This document shows, piece by piece, positions 34,732 to 42,939 of a stretch of DNA of 64,000 bases. The stretch is taken from NCBI RefSeq assembly GCF_030506325.1, contig NZ_CP120683.1, positions 1,364,001 through 1,428,000 of the forward strand. The letters are read 5' to 3'. The DNA comes from Tunicatimonas pelagia (GTDB lineage Bacteria; Bacteroidota; Bacteroidia; Cytophagales; Cyclobacteriaceae). The translations under genes and the position numbers were made by a program. How positions within the stretch are numbered: the stretch's first letter is position 1; each line of letters begins with the position of its first letter. A model generated the notes under the pieces. The model was not told the origin of the DNA. It saw only the letters and a program-made list of their open reading frames with translations, and did no database searches.

Positions 34732-35472
34732 TCATAAGGCCAACTGATCCTCTACGTACTTCTTATACACCTTCCCAATCTTAAACTGCTGTTCGCCGAT
34801 CTTCAAGAAATCCGGATTGCGAGTGTGGATGTGAGAGGTGTTGAGAATGTGAGAGCGGCTTACGCGGATAAAGAGCGGGCTAGGGAGCCGTTGCTCAGCT
34901 TCTTTTAGAGGAAGTCGGGCTAGGTAGGTCTTTTCTTGAGTATGAATCTTCACGTAGTTTTCTAGGCTTTCTAGATACATAATATTCTCTAGCGGAAGTT
35001 GGTACGCCTGGCCTTCCGCCGCAAAGCTGAAGTACTCAGTTTCCGTTAGTTTCATTTCTACTTCCCTCAGTTCAGTAGATCGTGGTGGCTGCTCTTTGAG
35101 GTAGCGGTAGGTCATGTATACTCCCAAGCCGAGCAGCGTATAAATCCAGAAATTAAGAATATTCGGTAGAGCATTTTCTAGCTGAAATACGTAGTGCAGA
35201 ATGAAAAACATATTCACTGAAAAAGCAACCATGGCCAAAGCTGCCCAGCGAAAGTAAGCCCGTTTCTTCCCCTTCAGATACAGGCCATCAAATAGTACAA
35301 TATTGTGGAAAACAATCCAGCCGTAGAGCAACAGCAGAAAGAAATAGGGAGAGTACTTATTAACCCCAATTCTCTGCTGCATGTGTCCGTAGTCAGTAAG
35401 CAAATGAACCACAAAGAGAACCAATAAAGCTACTAGATGGAAGAAGAACCGATTGTTAAGCCACTTACGCAT
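34732..35472 (-). CDS. Membrane-anchored LytTR-domain transcription regulator
   Basis: 246 residues. Four hydrophobic spans in the N-terminal half (FFFHLVALLVLFVVHLL, SPYFFLLLLYGWIVF, WAALAMVAFSVNMFFIL, NFWIYTLLGLGVYMTY), then a LytTR DNA-binding domain from about residue 145: FSFAAEGQAYQLPLENIMYLESLENYVKIHT and PLFIRVSRSHILNTSHI. No receiver domain is present, so the signal is probably sensed in or at the membrane. Bacteroidota carry many such proteins, often next to the membrane proteins they control; here a DUF2306-like membrane protein gene diverges from it. Target unknown. Confidence 0.85.
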   Translation of the reverse strand: MRKWLNNRFFFHLVALLVLFVVHLLTDYGHMQQRIGVNKYSPYFFLLLLYGWIVFHNIVLFDGLYLKGKKRAYFRWAALAMVAFSVNMFFILHYVFQLENALPNILNFWIYTLLGLGVYMTYRYLKEQPPRSTELREVEMKLTETEYFSFAAEGQAYQLPLENIMYLESLENYVKIHTQEKTYLARLPLKEAEQRLPSPLFIRVSRSHILNTSHIHTRNPDFLKIGEQQFKIGKVYKKYVEDQLAL

Positions 35473-35799
35473 ACCAATTTCTAAAATAGGTATTATCCGT
35501 CCTCACTACCAACCTTTTGTGACGAAATGCTTTAGTCACTCCCCAACGTTCCTCATCACTTTTTCCTTGAAAAGGACTCAGAATCAACCCATTCTTGTCT
35601 AAGTCAGCAAGTAAGCGGGCAAAAGTTTTTTATTAACCTCCCCGGATGAGCGATAGCGGATTCAGGGGTCTCCCACATTTTAAGTAGGAGATCCCGGGCC
35701 ATCGTGGCGCAATGCCGGCCACCGGAATTAATCCGGGAAATAGTTCCTGTTTGGTTTTATCCACTTACTCAAGAATTTTCAACTAAATAATTTCTCGTA
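35473..35799. other. Structured divergent region with alternative hairpins
   Basis: 327 bp between the LytTR gene and the divergent membrane protein gene. CCCCGGAT (35640-35647) can pair with ATTC-A-GGGG (35660-35668). The same GGGG can instead open GGGGTCTCC (35665-35673), which pairs with GGAGATCCC (35687-35695) around a 13-base loop. A third hairpin, CCGGA-ATTAA-TCCGG, lies at 35722-35736. The first two folds exclude each other. No promoter consensus was found for either gene. Confidence 0.5.
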
Positions 35800-36450
35800 A
35801 TGATTCACCAATTCAACATTCTCATTCACGTAGTGGCAGGTACGTTAGGGCTACTTGTAGGGATATTCGTACTAATAGCCCCTAAGGCTACTTCTACCCA
35901 CGTGCGCTGGGGACGATACTTTTTATACTTGCTATCCGTAGTGGTCATCACCGGTTTTTTGGGGTGGTTGTTTTTCCGATCTGATCCATTTCTATTTTTA
36001 CTAACGCTTCTCGCGGGTTACAACGGTTACACCGGATGGCGAGCCGTTCGGTTGAAGGAAAAGAGGGCTACTATAATTGATTTCACGATAGCGATTTTAG
36101 CCCTTGTCTTGGGGTTCTCCTTTTTAGTATTTCTTTATATCGCAGAAGATAACTGGAATCCAAACCTAGTGTATTCGGCAGTGGGCGCATTAGGGCTAGT
36201 CACAATCTACGATATTTCTAAGTACTTATGGCTTCACGCTTACCTAAAAAAAGGATGGATTTATGAGCACATCTACAAAATAATCTCACCTTTCGGCGCC
36301 CTGTTATCGGCATTTATGGGAAATGTGCTTCCGGCTTATCAGCCGTATAGCCAGATGCTGCCCAACGTCCTTTGCTGGTTGCTGATTCTAGTTATGATCT
36401 GGCGACAAGTACTGAAGCAGAATAACCAAAAGGTAGCGTTAAAAGTGTGA
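35800..36450 (+). CDS. DUF2306-like integral membrane protein
   Basis: 216 residues with seven predicted membrane spans (ILIHVVAGTLGLLVGIFVLIA, YLLSVVVITGFLGWLFF, IIDFTIAILALVLGFSFLVFLYI, LCWLLILVMIWR and others). The N-terminal histidine in LIHVVAGTLGLL and the HVRWGRYF loop resemble DUF2306, a family of small predicted heme- or electron-transport-like membrane proteins of unknown role. It is preceded by a divergent membrane LytTR regulator, which may control it, and followed 76 bp later by an FtsX-type permease on the same strand. Confidence 0.65.
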   Translation: MIHQFNILIHVVAGTLGLLVGIFVLIAPKATSTHVRWGRYFLYLLSVVVITGFLGWLFFRSDPFLFLLTLLAGYNGYTGWRAVRLKEKRATIIDFTIAILALVLGFSFLVFLYIAEDNWNPNLVYSAVGALGLVTIYDISKYLWLHAYLKKGWIYEHIYKIISPFGALLSAFMGNVLPAYQPYSQMLPNVLCWLLILVMIWRQVLKQNNQKVALKV

Positions 36451-36457
36451 CAAATAT

Positions 36458-36473
36458 CCCCCAAATTGGGGGG
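36458..36473. repeat. C5-AAATT-G6 palindrome
   Basis: CCCCCAAATTGGGGGG in the 76-bp gap between two plus-strand genes. It resembles the palindrome at 11941. No T-run follows, so it is probably a repeat word and not a terminator. Confidence 0.45.
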
Positions 36474-36526
36474 CACAGCTCTATTGGTATTATTTTTACC
36501 TTTCAGGTATAAATCTTCCGTCGCTC

Positions 36527-38992
36527 ATGTTAAAAAACTACCTGAAAATTGCTAGCCGCTACTTGGCGAAGTACCGCGTATTTACTTTTATTAATGTTGT
36601 TGGCTTAGGAGTCGGCATGACCTGCTGCTTGTTTATCTTTTTGTTTGTACGGCACGAACTGAGTTACGATCAGTTTCACCCGGAAAAGGATCGCTTATAT
36701 CGGGTAGTGTACCAATCTTCCGGTGGCTCTAATTACGCCCAAATTCCTCCACCGATTGCCCCACTAATGCCTGATTTCTTTCCTGAAGTAGAAACTGCGG
36801 CTCGCATGTACAACCGAAGCATCAGTATACAAGTGCCTGACGAAGCTGGTAACTTTACGAATTTTGAGGAAGATCAGGCACTCTTCGTCGACTCTACTTT
36901 CCTAGATATTTTCTCGCTGGATTTTGTGGCAGGTGATGCTCAAACGCGCTTAGCCGAACCAAACACCGTAGTACTTAGCCGAGAGGTCGCCGAAAAATAT
37001 TTTAGCACTAAGGCTGTAGCTCAGGGTAGTGTGGTAGGAAATACAATATTATTAGACGGCAATCATCCTTACCAAGTGGCAGGAGTAGCCGAAGACTTTC
37101 CCGAAAATGCTCACTTGCACTTCTCGCTACTGGTGCCCTACGAGAGTATGTTCACACTAGCTCCTGCTGAACGTGATTCTATAATGCGACAGAATCTGGC
37201 GAGAAACTGGGTTATTTCTCACTCTCACACCTACGTTCGTCTAAACAAAGGGACTGAAGCCAGCTCGGTTGACGCACGATTCGCTAGTTTACTCGATGAA
37301 CATGCTCCCGAGCAACTTAATATTGGGCAAAGCTTCTCACTGCAACCCATCACCGATATTCATTTAAGTCCAGATATACACTTAAGCCCCGAAGGCACTA
37401 ACGATAAGCGATACATTTATATCTTCTTAGCTATCGCTTTACTCACACTGCTGATCGCCTGCTTTAACTTTATCAACATTGCTACGGCTCAATCAGTACG
37501 ACGTATTAAAGAAGTAGGAATGCGGAAGGTGATGGGAGCGCGTAGAATCCATCTGTTCGGGCAGTTTATGAGCGAATCTATGTGGGTGAGTTTCTTGGCA
37601 TTGCTGCTAGCTTCGCTACTAATTTTTATAAGCTTACCAGAATTCAACTCTCTTACCCAAAAGAGCTTCACCACGCAAGATTTGTTAGAGTGGCCGGTAG
37701 TACTAACTTTTGTTGGCGTATTTCTGCTGACAGGCATACTGGGCGGAAGCTATCCGGCGCTGTATATCAGCCGATGGCAGATTATGAAGACCTTGCGAAG
37801 TGCCGGACCGGTAATGCGTCCGGGTCGGCATTGGTCATTACGCCACGTATTAGTCGTCCTCCAGTTTACGGCTTCCATCGCCCTCATTTCGGGTACGGTA
37901 GTCATCTTCCGCCAGCTTGATTACCTGGAAAACCGCCCGGTTGGCTACGACCGGGAAGCTATTGTGACTGTTCCTCTATTCAGTCAGGATTTGAACAACA
38001 TCTTCGGCGGAGTAGACGGTGCACTACGAAGCCGACTAAATACCCTAGAGAATGAACTGACTGCTCATCCGAGCATTGAGGCCAGTACCCTATCGGCAAT
38101 GGTATTCGGAGTAGGTGTAGTATCCCGCCGAGTAGATCCCGAAGGCGTGGATACGGAAGGGCGACTGTACGTCCCTTCTTTTTCAGTAGATTACGACTTC
38201 CTAGAAACCTACGGGCTGAAGATAATTGCTGGACGGAGCTTTAGTCAGGAGGCAGGCACTGACCACTTGGAAGCCTTTATCGTTAATGAAACAGCAGTAA
38301 AAGAATTTCAGTGGAATACTCCTGAGGAAGCACTAGGTAAAGAAATAGAACTAGAAGGTAAAGTGGGTAAAGTAATTGGCGTAATTCGCGATGTGCACTA
38401 CACTTCACTTTATATGCCGATTGGCTCGATGGTGATGGATATTGGTGTACCAATGTTTACCACGCTTTCCCTGCGCTTACAAGGGCAACAGTTTAAAGAA
38501 GCCATTGCTTTTGCCGAAACCAAGTGGCAGGAGTACTTCCCCGAGAAAACGTTTGAGTACTCATTCCTAGACGATAGTTTACGTGAGCTTTATCAGGATG
38601 ATAGCCGTATTGGGCAGATCATTGGTATCTTTGCAGTTCTGGCGATTCTGGTTTCTTGCTTAGGCTCCTATGGGTTAGCAATGCTACTGGCGCGACAGAA
38701 AGAGAAAGAAATTGGCATCCGGAAGGTGCTGGGAGCTTCGCTCCTACAGATTATTACTATACTCACCCGCAATTACTTTCTGTTGATTCTGATTGCTAGT
38801 GTATTAGCCGTACCGCTTGCCTATTGGGTTATGCAGAAATGGCTTACCAACTTTGCTTACCAAATTCCGCTAAGTGCTGGACTATTTATACTAGCCATTG
38901 GATCAGTACTACTAATTGCCACTTTTACCATTAGTTATCAAACCATGAAGGCCGCCTTTATTAATCCCGCTCGCACGTTAAAAGATGAATAA
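36527..38992 (+). CDS. FtsX/MacB-type ABC transporter permease
   Basis: 821-residue permease with duplicated architecture: N-terminal span (FTFINVVGLGVGMTCCLFIFLFV), a MacB-type periplasmic domain (about 45-250), an FtsX block of three spans (about 290-410) with the coupling motif RRIKEVGMRKVMGA, a second span and periplasmic domain, and a last FtsX block with REKEIGIRKVLGAS-like sequence QKEKEIGIRKVLGAS (about 720-735). Proteins of this layout act in mechanotransmission with a MacB-type ATPase; no ATPase gene is beside it. Substrate unknown. Bacteroidota often carry several paralogues as repair- or stress-related exporters, so no specific role can be given. Confidence 0.88.
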   Translation: MLKNYLKIASRYLAKYRVFTFINVVGLGVGMTCCLFIFLFVRHELSYDQFHPEKDRLYRVVYQSSGGSNYAQIPPPIAPLMPDFFPEVETAARMYNRSISIQVPDEAGNFTNFEEDQALFVDSTFLDIFSLDFVAGDAQTRLAEPNTVVLSREVAEKYFSTKAVAQGSVVGNTILLDGNHPYQVAGVAEDFPENAHLHFSLLVPYESMFTLAPAERDSIMRQNLARNWVISHSHTYVRLNKGTEASSVDARFASLLDEHAPEQLNIGQSFSLQPITDIHLSPDIHLSPEGTNDKRYIYIFLAIALLTLLIACFNFINIATAQSVRRIKEVGMRKVMGARRIHLFGQFMSESMWVSFLALLLASLLIFISLPEFNSLTQKSFTTQDLLEWPVVLTFVGVFLLTGILGGSYPALYISRWQIMKTLRSAGPVMRPGRHWSLRHVLVVLQFTASIALISGTVVIFRQLDYLENRPVGYDREAIVTVPLFSQDLNNIFGGVDGALRSRLNTLENELTAHPSIEASTLSAMVFGVGVVSRRVDPEGVDTEGRLYVPSFSVDYDFLETYGLKIIAGRSFSQEAGTDHLEAFIVNETAVKEFQWNTPEEALGKEIELEGKVGKVIGVIRDVHYTSLYMPIGSMVMDIGVPMFTTLSLRLQGQQFKEAIAFAETKWQEYFPEKTFEYSFLDDSLRELYQDDSRIGQIIGIFAVLAILVSCLGSYGLAMLLARQKEKEIGIRKVLGASLLQIITILTRNYFLLILIASVLAVPLAYWVMQKWLTNFAYQIPLSAGLFILAIGSVLLIATFTISYQTMKAAFINPARTLKDE

Positions 38993-39031
38993 GAGGCTGA
39001 CTAGATGGACATTGAACGGCATGGTGCGAAC

Positions 39032-39054
39032 AGGAGACAGTTAGTGTGTCTCCT
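39032..39054. terminator. Hairpin between convergent genes
   Basis: AGGAGACA (39032-39039) and TGTCTCCT (39047-39054) form a perfect 8-bp stem with a 7-base loop in the 69-bp gap between two convergent genes. Neither side has a clear T-run, so a bidirectional terminator is probable but not certain. Confidence 0.5.
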
Positions 39055-39061
39055 AAGCGAT

Positions 39062-39709
39062 TTAGCGAGACGGAACCACTATACCTAGAGCCTCGAGCAG
39101 TTGAGGGTCATCTTTCAGAGCCACTTTGGCGATGTACTTTAGCTCCTTAACCCAGGCGTGCAATTTAATAAGCGAGTAATTACGTTGCTCAGTAGCTTGT
39201 TGGGCCTGTGCTCGCAGGTGTAATCGTTCGCTACGTGAATCTGAAAGCGACTCTACCTCAGACATTGCCTGAGTCCATACCTCCGAGCTTAGTCCGTAGC
39301 GTTGTTCAATAGCCTCTTTATACGCGGATACTTTGCTGTAGAAGTGCAGGGCTTGCTCAATCCAGGGTTGCTGCTGCTTAGGAGTAGGTCGGTCAATCTT
39401 TAGCTTACGCAGTATTACCGGCTGATTGCGATATACCGTTCGCGCCAGGTTCACGTAGCCCTGGTAGGTAGCCTTAGCATTCTGAAAGTCAGTCAACCAG
39501 GCCTGAGAAGTTTCGTAGCGAGCTTCCTGCTGATCTTCCATCATAGTTTTTAGCTGCACTGCTACTTTTAACAGATGCTCTCCTTCTTTAATACGCTTAG
39601 ATGGAAAACCGTAGTTGGCTAAACTTTTTTGAATCTGCTCATTACGAGCAATATTTGCAATGATGAGTTCTGCCTCGCTCAGGATTTGAGAAACGTTTTG
39701 TACCTTCAT
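39062..39709 (-). CDS. Conserved helical hypothetical protein
   Basis: 215 residues, almost all helix, no signal peptide or membrane span. Two similar halves are visible: each has a YGF/YGL-type turn, a long charged helix and an LARTV/YIAKVAL segment (residues about 25-100 and 130-205), suggesting an internal duplication. It closes with PQLLEALGIVVPS, an ending I have seen in a family of Bacteroidota proteins annotated only as hypothetical. A candidate -7 box (TACCTTTG) lies 60 bases upstream. No neighbour explains it. Confidence 0.7.
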   Translation of the reverse strand: MKVQNVSQILSEAELIIANIARNEQIQKSLANYGFPSKRIKEGEHLLKVAVQLKTMMEDQQEARYETSQAWLTDFQNAKATYQGYVNLARTVYRNQPVILRKLKIDRPTPKQQQPWIEQALHFYSKVSAYKEAIEQRYGLSSEVWTQAMSEVESLSDSRSERLHLRAQAQQATEQRNYSLIKLHAWVKELKYIAKVALKDDPQLLEALGIVVPSR

Positions 39710-39769
39710 AACCAGACTTGTTAATAACTTAAAATAATATGCGACACCCCATTTCAGAATGACTCACAG

Positions 39770-39777
39770 CAAAGGTA
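39770..39777 (-). promoter_or_regulatory. Candidate -7 element
   Basis: The minus strand reads TACCTTTG (TAnnTTTG), about 60 bases upstream of the hypothetical gene that starts at 39709. No -33 TTG at the expected distance. Confidence 0.4.
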
Positions 39778-40346
39778 CAATATAAGATATTATTATATAT
39801 AAATAGTTCTAAATTAAATTAGATATGTAATATAATATGTTTCATTGTACGAAACTCCCTGCATCCCACCCTTTTGCCTGTTACACTAATGATAACACGC
39901 TCATAACCTAGCGAAACCTTGCATTCTTATTACATCCACCTACGCAGCACTCATAATTCTTACGCACTCTCCCACCAATAATAAGCTAGAACTGCTGGTG
40001 AAAGCGTTCAATGTTAGTTCTGATAAATACAAAACAGCTGCGAACCCCTGCGATATTACTGTTTACCTTTAAGAATGCTTATGCCCTGTACTACTTACTG
40101 GTTATGCACATTGAGAACTTTTATCGTTTGTTGGAATGATAAGTGCTAAAGCGGTTAGCTCCTTTGCATTACTAGCTACATGCTATTTATTCTTAAGAAT
40201 AGATGACTATATGGACAATATTTATTGGGCGTTCAATTTTTGGGCTATTTAATAATGGGTGATAAGAGATACGGATAACAATGCTGAGCGTATACTGAAG
40301 AGACAGCTATCACAAAATTTTGAATATTTATTGCGATAAACAGAAT

Positions 40347-40354
40347 TATATTTG
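40347..40354 (+). promoter_or_regulatory. Candidate -7 element for the GAF-PAS gene
   Basis: TATATTTG matches TAnnTTTG 138 bases before the GAF-PAS start; a TTTG lies 24 bases upstream, which is longer than the usual spacer. Confidence 0.3.
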
Positions 40355-40491
40355 CCATTTTTTGTTTAACTTATCATATCACAACAATGAACATTATATA
40401 GCATAAGCACGTTATATCATCAACGACCTTTCATTCAACTTTTTTCTTTTATCTATCCCTAATACTAGGGATTAAACGCATTTGTCCGTCC

Positions 40492-41586
40492 ATGAATGAA
40501 CAGGAAAGAATCCAAGATTTATTAAGTTACGAAATATTAGGTACCTCGCCAGAAAGAGAATTAGACGAATTAGTAGAAATAGCCTCAGTGGTATGTAATA
40601 CACCTATTTCTCTTATCACGCTTATTGATCAAGATCGTCAGTGGTGCAAATCTAAGATGGGTATTGATATGTCCGAAATTCCTCGGGAGCACTCTTTTTG
40701 CCATCATGCACTCAGTAAACCTAATGAAGTTTTAGTAGTAGAGGATCCGGTAAATGACACCCGCTTCAAAGATACTCCCTTTGTTGTCGGTGAGCCTTAT
40801 ATACGCTTTTACGCAGGTGCTCCGCTACAGACACCTAAGGGAAACATATTGGGTACGCTATGTGTACTAGACAATAAACCTAATGAGATTTCGGAGTCTC
40901 AAAAAAAAGCTCTTAGTCTCTTGGCCAAGCGAGCTATAGATTTTATGGATACTCGCAAAGTGATGGCTGAGCAAAGTAAGCATATTAGGCTAGGTATTAC
41001 TCAACTGAAAAACCTTACCGATCAGGTACCAGGAATAGTATATCAGTTTAGAATGACCGACCAAGGTGCTATGTCGTTCGATTTTCTCAGCAGGGGTGTA
41101 TCTAACTTTTACCCCGACCTTGAGCCCGAGGATGTGAAGCAGAACGTACAATTAGTTTTTGATCTTATTCATCCTGAAGATTTACCAGGGGTGATGCAGA
41201 AGATTAAGGAGTCGTTTCAACACCTTACCCCTTTCTACGCAGAATACCGAGTGCTAGCTCAAAATGGTGCAATTAGGTGGCTTGTCAGTAAATCTACTCC
41301 GGAAAAACTAGAAGAAGGCGCAGTGGTATGGTACGGAATCTTTCAGGATGTTACCAAGCGAAAAGAGTATGAACAAACTCTTGAACAAATTTCGTTTGAC
41401 ATCTCCCACGTAATTCGCCGACCTATTAGCAGCTTGCTCGGTCTGGTAGCTCTTAGCGAAAGCGAAAACGTAAGTGCTGAACAACTTAAAGAATATGTTG
41501 GCTATACTAAAATAGTAGCTGACGAGCTAGACGAGTTCACTCGTAAGCTTCACGATATTTACTACGAAAGAAAGACCAGAGTGTAG
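40492..41586 (+). CDS. GAF-PAS sensor with H-box but no ATPase domain
   Basis: 364 residues, cytosolic. GAF domain about 20-155 (ISLITLIDQDRQWCKSKMGIDMSEIPREHSFCHHAL, AGAPLQTPKGNILGTLCVLD), PAS domain about 175-292 (LTDQVPGIVYQFRM, LIHPEDLPGVMQKI, WYGIFQDVTKRKEYE), then an HisKA-like helix FDISHVIRRPISSLLGLVAL with H306 and a second helix to residue 360. The protein stops there, so the dimerisation/phosphoacceptor domain is present without a catalytic HATPase. It could be phosphorylated in trans or act through dimerisation. No response regulator is adjacent. Start ATG at 40492 fits the domain. Confidence 0.82.
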   Translation: MNEQERIQDLLSYEILGTSPERELDELVEIASVVCNTPISLITLIDQDRQWCKSKMGIDMSEIPREHSFCHHALSKPNEVLVVEDPVNDTRFKDTPFVVGEPYIRFYAGAPLQTPKGNILGTLCVLDNKPNEISESQKKALSLLAKRAIDFMDTRKVMAEQSKHIRLGITQLKNLTDQVPGIVYQFRMTDQGAMSFDFLSRGVSNFYPDLEPEDVKQNVQLVFDLIHPEDLPGVMQKIKESFQHLTPFYAEYRVLAQNGAIRWLVSKSTPEKLEEGAVVWYGIFQDVTKRKEYEQTLEQISFDISHVIRRPISSLLGLVALSESENVSAEQLKEYVGYTKIVADELDEFTRKLHDIYYERKTRV

Positions 41587-41602
41587 AGAGGGGTGGGAAA
41601 AC

Positions 41603-41627
41603 ATCTGGTTCGCCAGATTATTCTTTT
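41603..41627. terminator. UUCG-loop terminator between convergent genes
   Basis: ATCTGG-TTCG-CCAGAT is a perfect 6-bp stem with a stable TTCG tetraloop, followed by TATTCTTTT on the plus strand. It sits in the 53-bp gap between the convergent GAF-PAS and recO genes. Confidence 0.75.
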
Positions 41628-41639
41628 GGCTCTGGTTAA

Positions 41640-42335
41640 CTATTCCAGCACTTCTCGCAGTACGGTAATAGACTTCAAATCTCCAAAACCATCTACGTGT
41701 CGCTGGTAATATTTAATGAGGTCGTCTAGCAGTAACCGCCGGGTAGCATTACTCATTTTTACCGGACTGGTGTAGGGGGCTTGCAGCAGCAAATCCAGTA
41801 CCTGTCGGTCTTGCTCATCAATAGTTGGCTTACCGATATATTCGTACACTTCGTTAAATACATCATCAGCACTTTCTGGGGCAAAGCCCAAGTAGCGGCT
41901 TAGTTTCAGCATTAACTGTAAATGGAAGTTTTCGTAGTGTCCTTCCAGATGATCAAACATTTGCAAAGAGTAGCGCAAGAACTCAAACTGATTAGTATTG
42001 CTTTCTTCCTCTTTCAAACACTTATTCAGCACCTCGGTAATAAACATGGCAATGCTGGATTTGCGAAAGTCATAGGGAATACTTTGGTAGGGCTCGGGGC
42101 ATTTAATTTCGGAAATACGATTCAATCCGGCGTTGCGCTTGTAGTAAACAACCAACTCAAGTAGTGTGAGTGGTTGAAAAAAAGAGATTTTGCTTTTACT
42201 TTTTTTATTACTGCCCCGCACCCCATTTACAATATACGACTGCAACCCAAAGTTTTCGGTATAAATCCGCGTAACGATAGATGTCTCGCGGTACTTAATA
42301 AAGTTCAAAACAATCCCTCGGGTTTTGTGTAGCAT
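41640..42335 (-). CDS. recO: DNA repair protein RecO
   Basis: 231 residues. N-terminal OB domain begins KTRGIVLNFIKYRETSIVTRIYTENFGLQSYIVNGVRG, the family signature, followed by SFFQPLTLLELVVYYK and a helical C-terminal domain. RecO promotes RecA loading with RecR and annealing of SSB-coated DNA. The zinc-binding cysteines of some RecO proteins are absent, as in many Bacteroidota. It lies downstream of a lipoprotein gene and porZ on the same strand. Confidence 0.92.
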   Translation of the reverse strand: MLHKTRGIVLNFIKYRETSIVTRIYTENFGLQSYIVNGVRGSNKKSKSKISFFQPLTLLELVVYYKRNAGLNRISEIKCPEPYQSIPYDFRKSSIAMFITEVLNKCLKEEESNTNQFEFLRYSLQMFDHLEGHYENFHLQLMLKLSRYLGFAPESADDVFNEVYEYIGKPTIDEQDRQVLDLLLQAPYTSPVKMSNATRRLLLDDLIKYYQRHVDGFGDLKSITVLREVLE

Positions 42336-42393
42336 GTTTTATTGGCTGATGTCTACTGATTAACCAGAAAGAAAGAAGTTGGGTTCTTCTCTT

Positions 42394-42930
42394 CTATCCT
42401 ACTCCATTGACTCTAAGATTAAAGAGTTTTTCTTCTGTTATGTCAATATTGATTGTCCAATAGCGACTACATCCATCGAGATCTAAAACCATTTCCTTTT
42501 TCCAATCCTCACTATTATCCTCTATTGCCCCTCTTATCCTATCAGAAATCGAGTATCTACTCCACTCAAAGATCGTATAGATTATGCTATCCCCCTTTTG
42601 ATTAATATACCCAAAGTACTGCCTTCTGTAATTGTTAAGATTCTTGTGAATCACTGGACAGTTTTTCCCTTGATTAACTTTCTCCGCATTCTCCTGCCGT
42701 AAATTGTCCTTCAAAACTTCTTCTGCCTCTTGAACATTATACAAAGTTGGGCTAAATCTCTTTTCGCCCTGAAAACAATACGTACACTCTGTATCTTCTG
42801 AAAAAATAACTCCTTGAAAACTTTCACCTTCTACTACTGTAGAATATCGCGTTGGTTGTTCTACAATTTTGAGAGATGCCTTGCAAGAAGAATATAACCC
42901 AATTAAAATCATTAGATGAACTGTTTTCAT
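42394..42930 (-). CDS. Hypothetical lipoprotein
   Basis: 178 residues. N-terminal signal MKTVHLMILIGLYSSC with lipobox YSSC predicts an outer- or inner-membrane lipoprotein. Three further cysteines occur (ECTYC and NCPV), and the C-terminus is WTINIDITEEKLFNLRVNG. I recognise no family. It is 9 bp downstream of porZ and 58 bp upstream of recO, all on the minus strand, so it may be cotranscribed with porZ; whether it functions with the secretion system is unknown. Confidence 0.65.
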   Translation of the reverse strand: MKTVHLMILIGLYSSCKASLKIVEQPTRYSTVVEGESFQGVIFSEDTECTYCFQGEKRFSPTLYNVQEAEEVLKDNLRQENAEKVNQGKNCPVIHKNLNNYRRQYFGYINQKGDSIIYTIFEWSRYSISDRIRGAIEDNSEDWKKEMVLDLDGCSRYWTINIDITEEKLFNLRVNGVG

Positions 42931-42939
42931 TTATTCAGC

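Larger units (their letters stand above)
39710..40491. other. Large AT-rich divergent gap
   Basis: 782 bp, with a very AT-rich block at 39780-39845. It holds one candidate -7 box for each flanking gene (39770 on minus, 40347 on plus). I found no gene, repeat array or strong hairpin in the middle 500 bp. Confidence 0.5.
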
